In this document: piece by piece, positions 16,656 to 20,508 of the stretch
Position numbering within the stretch: position 1 is the stretch's first letter
Layout of the letters: each line of letters opens with the position of its first letter
DNA from: CBFCZU01 sp965602635
GTDB lineage: Bacteria > Planctomycetota > Phycisphaerae > SM23-33
Length of the DNA stretch: 20,508 nucleotides
Assembly: GCA_965602635.1 (NCBI GenBank)
Contig: CBFCZU010000047.1
Location: 1 to 20,508 of the forward strand
Reading direction: 5' to 3'
Program-made: the position numbers and the translations under genes
Notes under the pieces: generated by a model
The model's input: the letters and a program-made list of their open reading frames with translations, nothing else
What the model was told of the DNA's origin: nothing
Database searches by the model: none

Positions 16656-17479
16656 AGTCGATTCACATAGTCGAGGAGCACCTGCCATTCGCCTGGGAGA
16701 AGGCCCTGCTGGCATGCTGGGAATCGGGCGAGAGCTTCCCCACCGAGTACGACAGACCCGGCGACCCCAACAGCCGAGACGTCGCCGCCCTCATCCACGT
16801 CACACGCCCCTTCGAGGAGCCGAGAATTCACCGCGCCTTCCCCGGCGGGCTGGACTTCCTCGAAAAGTACCGCGCCGAAGTCCTCTACGGCGTGCACGAT
16901 CACTGGATCGACCCGGCGGCGGGCAAGTGGGAGTACACGTATCACCAGCGGATGTTCGAGTATGACGTGCCCGGAACCGGAGTCTTCGACCAGGTGGAGG
17001 CCGCCGTCGAGAAGCTCAAGCAGGCCCCCCACACGCGCCGCGCCCAGGCGGTCACCTGGCAGGTCTGGCGGGACATGAACGTCGCCGACCCGGCCTGCCT
17101 CCAGCGGCTGTGGTTCCGCATCTCCGGCGGCGCGCTGCACATGAACATCCACATCCGCTCCAACGACGCTTTCAAGGCCGCGTTCATGAACATGCACGCC
17201 TTCACGGAACTCCAGCGCCTCGTCGCGGAGCGCGTCGGCGTGCGCCCCGGCGAGTACATTCACGTGGCCGATTCGTTCCACATCTACGGCAGCTACTTCG
17301 ACGAGTTCGAGGGGTTCCTGCAGACGGTCAAGGTCCGGGAGGCTTCGGACAGGGTCTATACCACCGACTTCGCCAGGCCGTTCTTCGTCGAGGGGTGCGA
17401 CGCCCTGCTGGCCGAGGACGACATGCCGGCCGACAAGAAGGCCCTTGTGAAGGAGCGCAGGGCGGAGCTGGCGGGCTGA
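16652..17479 (+). CDS. Divergent thymidylate synthase (ThyA-fold) protein
   Basis: This is a 275-residue protein whose C-terminal two thirds match thymidylate synthase, which methylates dUMP to dTMP using methylene-tetrahydrofolate. Catalytic C149 lies in DPACLQRLW, the phosphate arginines R129/R130 in HTRRAQAVTW and R169 in RSNDAFKAAF. N180 is in MNMH, and H210/Y212 are in ADSFHIYGSYF. Spacings from the Cys (-20, +20, +31, +61, +63) equal those of E. coli ThyA (R126, C146, R166, N177, H207, Y209). The Asn argues for dUMP, because dCMP hydroxymethylases carry Asp there. The first 100 residues lack the usual RTGT phosphate loop and LLWFL segment, and the usual C-terminal PVAV/I-type end is missing, so folate binding may differ. 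The start overlaps the kinase stop by ATGA with GGAGG just upstream. Confidence 0.82.
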
Positions 17480-17498
17480 CGCTCCGATGGGGCGGCGT

Positions 17499-17518
17499 CC
17501 GGGGCAGCGCGGCCCCGG
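17499..17518. terminator. Candidate bidirectional hairpin terminator
   Basis: CCGGGGC (17499-17505) and GCCCCGG (17512-17518) form a perfect 7-bp GC stem with a 6-base loop. It is centred between the converging thymidylate synthase-like and HD-GYP genes. No U-tract is present on either strand; position is the main argument. Confidence 0.4.
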
Positions 17519-17531
17519 GGGCGGCCGCGGC

Positions 17532-18734
17532 TCAGCCTGCCGCGTCGGCGTGGTCGTGGTTGGCCGGGTCCGAGTAGAACTGGATCACCTGGTCTGAAAC
17601 CTCGAAGAAGGCCTTGACCGCCGCCGGATCGAAGTGCTTGCCCTCCTCGCTGCGGATCGTCACCAGGGCCTGCTCCATCGACATCGCTTCCTTGTAGCAT
17701 CGCTTGGAGACGAGAGCATCGAGTACGTCGGCCAGGCCGACGATCCTGCCTACCGCGGGGATCTGTTCGCCCGCCAGTCCGTTGGGGTAGCCCTTGCCGT
17801 CCCAGCGCTCGTGGTGGGTCAGCGCGACTGCCCGGGCGGCGTCCACCAGATCGTTCATCGGGTCGCCGAGTATCTCCATCCCGATGAGGGGATGTTCCTC
17901 GATGATGGCCCGCTCCCGCTCATCCAGGCGCCCGGGCTTGCGGAGGATGGCGTCGGGTATGCCGATTTTCCCCACGTCGTGCATGGGGCTGGCGAACCGG
18001 ATCACTTCCACCTGCCTGGGAGTCAGCCCCATCGCCTCGGCGATCAGGGCCGAAGTGTGGCTGATGCGGCGCAGGTGCATGGACGTCTCGTTGTCGCGAA
18101 ACTCCGCCGCCACCGACAGGCGGATGATCGTGTCGAGGTGGGCCTGCTTGAGCCGCTCCCGCAGCAGGGCGTTGTGGATGGTGACGGCCGCCATCGAGAC
18201 CAGCGAGAGCATGCCTCCGCACTCGGGGTCGGGGAAGGGCACGATCTTGCGATTCTCGTCGAGCCTGTTGAATAGCTCCAGGACGCCGATGCACTCCGTG
18301 CCGGGGCAGGTGAGCGGAATCGCCAGAATGCTCCTGACGCGGTAGCCGAGCTTGGCGTCGTGCTCGCGGTTGATGCGGAACGGCGCCCCCTCAGGCAGCA
18401 TGTACGAATTGGATATGTTCATCACCTCCCGGCTGGAGGCCACGAAACCCGCCAGGGAGTCGTTGTTGATGGGGAATCCCCTGCCCACGAGCAGGTTATC
18501 GAGCTGCGCGGAGGCAATCCGGTCGTTCTGGGCGACCGCCAGTCTCAGCGCCCCCTTCTGCACCACATACAGGCTCCCAGCCTCGGCCCGTGCGAGCTTA
18601 CGGACCTCCCGAAGAATCATGTCCAGCATCTTGGGAAGATCGTCGATCGAGGCCAGATTGACCGCCACGTGCAGCAGGCTGTGGAGGACGTCCGGCTCCT
18701 CGTGCTGGCTTTCCACGTGGCCCATGTCTGGCAC
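17532..18734 (-). CDS. GAF-HD-GYP protein, probable cyclic-di-GMP phosphodiesterase
   Basis: This is a 400-residue cytoplasmic signalling protein. A GAF domain (about 15-195) includes AEAGSLYVVQKGALRLAVAQ, then GYRVRSILAIPL and IGVLELFNR. The HD-GYP domain follows (about 205-385): MHDVGKIGIPDAIL with H252/D253, then LTHHERWDGKGYPNGL with G315-Y316-P317, and GRIVGLADVLDAL. Domains of this type hydrolyse cyclic-di-GMP, and all metal-binding motifs I can check are intact. The GAF would sense a small ligand. The GTG at 18734 is chosen because GGGGGAGG lies six bases upstream. The next ATG (18725) is 15 bases from that site, and the GTG at 18752 has none. It diverges from the sulfatase gene. Confidence 0.92.
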   Translation of the reverse strand: MPDMGHVESQHEEPDVLHSLLHVAVNLASIDDLPKMLDMILREVRKLARAEAGSLYVVQKGALRLAVAQNDRIASAQLDNLLVGRGFPINNDSLAGFVASSREVMNISNSYMLPEGAPFRINREHDAKLGYRVRSILAIPLTCPGTECIGVLELFNRLDENRKIVPFPDPECGGMLSLVSMAAVTIHNALLRERLKQAHLDTIIRLSVAAEFRDNETSMHLRRISHTSALIAEAMGLTPRQVEVIRFASPMHDVGKIGIPDAILRKPGRLDERERAIIEEHPLIGMEILGDPMNDLVDAARAVALTHHERWDGKGYPNGLAGEQIPAVGRIVGLADVLDALVSKRCYKEAMSMEQALVTIRSEEGKHFDPAAVKAFFEVSDQVIQFYSDPANHDHADAAG

Positions 18735-18834
18735 GGGATACCTCCCCCGCACTCTATGCCCACACCTAGATTCGGCTAGATGCGGCCGGACCTTAACTTA
18801 GGTGCTTGCTAACCGCGCGCCGTCCCGGCGGCGC

Positions 18835-18863
18835 TTGTCGGGGGCGGCTCGTGGTGGTACACT
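18835..18863 (+). promoter_or_regulatory. Candidate promoter for the sulfatase gene
   Basis: TTGTCG (18835-18840) and TACACT (18858-18863) each match consensus at 4 of 6 positions with a 17-base spacer. They would start transcription near 18870, 26 bases before the ATG at 18896. The rest of the 161-base gap between the HD-GYP and sulfatase starts shows no convincing promoter for the minus-strand gene. Confidence 0.3.
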
Positions 18864-18895
18864 TGACCCCGGATTACCCCTGTGGAGGCTCAGGG

Positions 18896-20356
18896 ATGCG
18901 CGTACTGTACCTGGACATTGACACGCTCAGGCCCGACCACCTGGGCTGCTATGGCTACCACCGCGACACCTCGCCGAACATCGACCGCGTGGCGGGCGAG
19001 GGGACGCGGTTCGAGAAGGTGTACGTCTCCGACGCCCCCTGCCTGCCCAGCCGGGCCAGCATGTTCACCGGGCGGTTCGGCATCCACACCGGCGTGGTCA
19101 ACCACGGCGGCGAAGCGGCGGACATCAGGCCCGTGGGGCGCGACCGCAAGTTTCACACCTCCGCCCAGCGCCCGGGGCTCATCGAGGCCGTCCGCGATGC
19201 CGGAATCTACCCCGTCTCGGTGAGCCCGTTCGCGTGGCGACACTCGGCCTGGTGGTTCTGCGCGGGCTGGCGGGAGATGTACAACCCCGGCAAGCGCGGG
19301 CAGGAGATCGCCGACGATGTCAGCGGCTACGCCCTGGACTGGATTGCCCGCAACGCCCGGCGTGACGACTGGCTGCTGCACGTGAACTTCTGGGACCCGC
19401 ACACGCCCTACCGCACGCCGGAGGAGTTCGGCAACCCGTTCGCGGACGACCCGGCGCCGGCGTGGTACACGGAGGAGCTGCGGCGGCGGCACTGGGACAG
19501 CTTCAGCCCGCGCTCGCCCCGCGAGCCGACGGGCCGCTACGACGGCAAGCCTTCGCCCCACCCGCGCGTCCCGGAGCAGATAGCCTCGCTGGACGACTAC
19601 CGCCGGTGGATCGACGGGTACGACTGCGGCATCCGCTACGCCGACGAGCACTGCGGCCGGATCCTGAACGCCCTGGCCGACGCCGGGGTGCTCGACGACA
19701 CGCTGGTCATGGTCACGTCCGATCACGGCGAGAACCAGGGCGAGCTGTGCGTGTATGGCGACCACCACACGGCCGACCAGGCCACCTCGCGCGTGCCGAT
19801 GATCCTGCGCGTTCCGGGCACGGCCGGCGGGCGAGTGGACGACGCCCTGCACTACCAGAGCGACGTGGGCGCCACGCTGGTGGAGCTGCTGGGCGGGCAG
19901 GCGAGCGAAGACTGGGACGGACGCAGCTTCGCCGAGGCGTTCGGCGCCGGCCAGGCCCGAGGCCGCGACTACGTCGTCTTCAGCCAGAACTGCTGGGCCT
20001 GCCAGAGGGCCGTCCGCTGGGACGACGACGTCTTCATCCGAACCTATCACACCGGGCTGAAGGAGCTGCCCGGGCGAATGCTCTTCAACGTGGCCGACGA
20101 CCCGCACGAGCTTGACGACCTGGCCGAGCGGCAGCCGGCGCTCGCCGACCACGGCCAGGCGCTCATCGAACAGTGGACCGCCGAGATGATGTCGGCCGGC
20201 GATTCGGCCACCGACCCCATGTGGACGGTGATGCGCGAGGGCGGGCCCTACCACTGCCGCGAGATCGGCCCGCGCTACGTCGAGCACCTGCGCAAGACCG
20301 GGCGGGCGCACCACGCGGACTTCCTCGAAGCCAATCCGACCGGGCTGAGAGGCTGA
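18896..20356 (+). CDS. Type I sulfatase (formylglycine-dependent)
   Basis: This is a 486-residue member of the alkaline phosphatase/sulfatase superfamily that hydrolyses sulfate esters. The N-terminal MRVLYLDIDTLRPDHLGCYGY holds metal-binding acids (D7, D9). C49-LPS-R53 in APCLPSRASMFTGR is the CxPSR motif in which the Cys is converted to formylglycine. SDHGEN (D276, H277) supplies further metal ligands. HVNFWDPHTPY is the usual middle motif, and ADDPHELDDLA closes the domain. The ATG at 18896 has GGAGG seven bases upstream and starts directly with the first catalytic strand, so no signal peptide is present and the enzyme appears cytoplasmic. The in-frame extension back to 18806 does not look like a signal peptide either. 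The substrate is unknown; many planctomycete sulfatases act on algal or mucin polysaccharides. No sulfatase-maturing enzyme is in the window. Confidence 0.93.
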   Translation: MRVLYLDIDTLRPDHLGCYGYHRDTSPNIDRVAGEGTRFEKVYVSDAPCLPSRASMFTGRFGIHTGVVNHGGEAADIRPVGRDRKFHTSAQRPGLIEAVRDAGIYPVSVSPFAWRHSAWWFCAGWREMYNPGKRGQEIADDVSGYALDWIARNARRDDWLLHVNFWDPHTPYRTPEEFGNPFADDPAPAWYTEELRRRHWDSFSPRSPREPTGRYDGKPSPHPRVPEQIASLDDYRRWIDGYDCGIRYADEHCGRILNALADAGVLDDTLVMVTSDHGENQGELCVYGDHHTADQATSRVPMILRVPGTAGGRVDDALHYQSDVGATLVELLGGQASEDWDGRSFAEAFGAGQARGRDYVVFSQNCWACQRAVRWDDDVFIRTYHTGLKELPGRMLFNVADDPHELDDLAERQPALADHGQALIEQWTAEMMSAGDSATDPMWTVMREGGPYHCREIGPRYVEHLRKTGRAHHADFLEANPTGLRG

Positions 20357-20374
20357 GCGACTGGGCGGCGGCGG

Positions 20375-20508
20375 TCACTGCTCCACGGCGAAGAAGTCGC
20401 GGACCAGGCGGCGGTACTCGGCGGGGACGCCCTCACCGCGCAGCGATTCTGCCGCTCGGCGTCTGGCGGCCGCCCACGCCTCATCGAACGGCACGGGACG
20501 CTCCACCA
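20375..20508 (-). CDS. 3' end of a gene of unknown function (partial)
   Basis: The last 43 codons and the TGA (20375-20377) of a minus-strand gene run off the window end. The readable C-terminus has a helical Arg/Ala segment (AWAAARRRAAESLRGEG) and then closes with VPAEYRRLVRDFFAVEQ. A PxEYRxLVRDYF-type ending is, as I recall, frequent in hypothetical planctomycete proteins; no function follows from it. It converges with the sulfatase gene, 18 bases away. Confidence 0.5.
   Translation of the reverse strand, partial: VERPVPFDEAWAAARRRAAESLRGEGVPAEYRRLVRDFFAVEQ

Noticed and set aside
18890..20314. Long minus-strand frame opposite the sulfatase
   Set aside because: It is Val/Arg/Ala-rich with no motif; the plus strand carries the complete sulfatase signature set.

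Overview
The window is GC-rich chromosomal DNA with closely packed genes. It most likely comes from a planctomycete-like bacterium (Planctomycetota or a near relative). The reasons are an ECF sigma factor coupled to a small membrane protein and an exported protein, a TPR protein carrying RNA polymerase alpha-CTD-like domains, a PAS-rich hybrid histidine kinase with a CPGCP motif, an arylsulfatase-type enzyme, and kdsA, which implies a Kdo-containing outer membrane. The assignment rests on gene content only. No rRNA, tRNA, transposase, integrase or CRISPR array was seen.

Layout. A nitroreductase (58-570, minus) diverges from a three-gene set: ECF sigma factor (773-1303), membrane protein of anti-sigma type (1300-1926) and secreted helical protein (1823-2377). 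Next is a membrane-bound dCache-HAMP-PP2C phosphatase (2530-4659). A visibly lower-GC two-gene cassette follows (4829-6453): an OLD/AAA_21-type ATPase overlapping by ATGA a small Toprim/DUF4276-like protein. It looks like an ATPase-nuclease defence module and is the best candidate here for a poorly described system. An 815-residue protein of unknown function fills 6560-9007.

A minus-strand operon (12225 down to 9026) encodes the TPR/alpha-CTD protein, a SpoIID/LytB-domain lipoprotein and a flavin reductase. It diverges, over a palindromic ATTATAAT element, from a plus-strand series: a diacylglycerol kinase-type lipid kinase and KdsA (ATGA overlap), then a hybrid histidine kinase and a divergent thymidylate synthase (ATGA overlap). 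A GAF-HD-GYP protein (minus) converges on this series. A sulfatase (plus) follows, and the window ends inside the 3' end of a minus-strand gene.

How the genes work together. Five gene pairs are joined by the same 4-base ATGA stop/start overlap, so translational coupling appears to be common here. Three signalling proteins (PP2C phosphatase, hybrid kinase, HD-GYP phosphodiesterase) and one sigma factor give the region a regulatory character. KdsA, the lipid kinase and SpoIID belong to envelope construction or remodelling.
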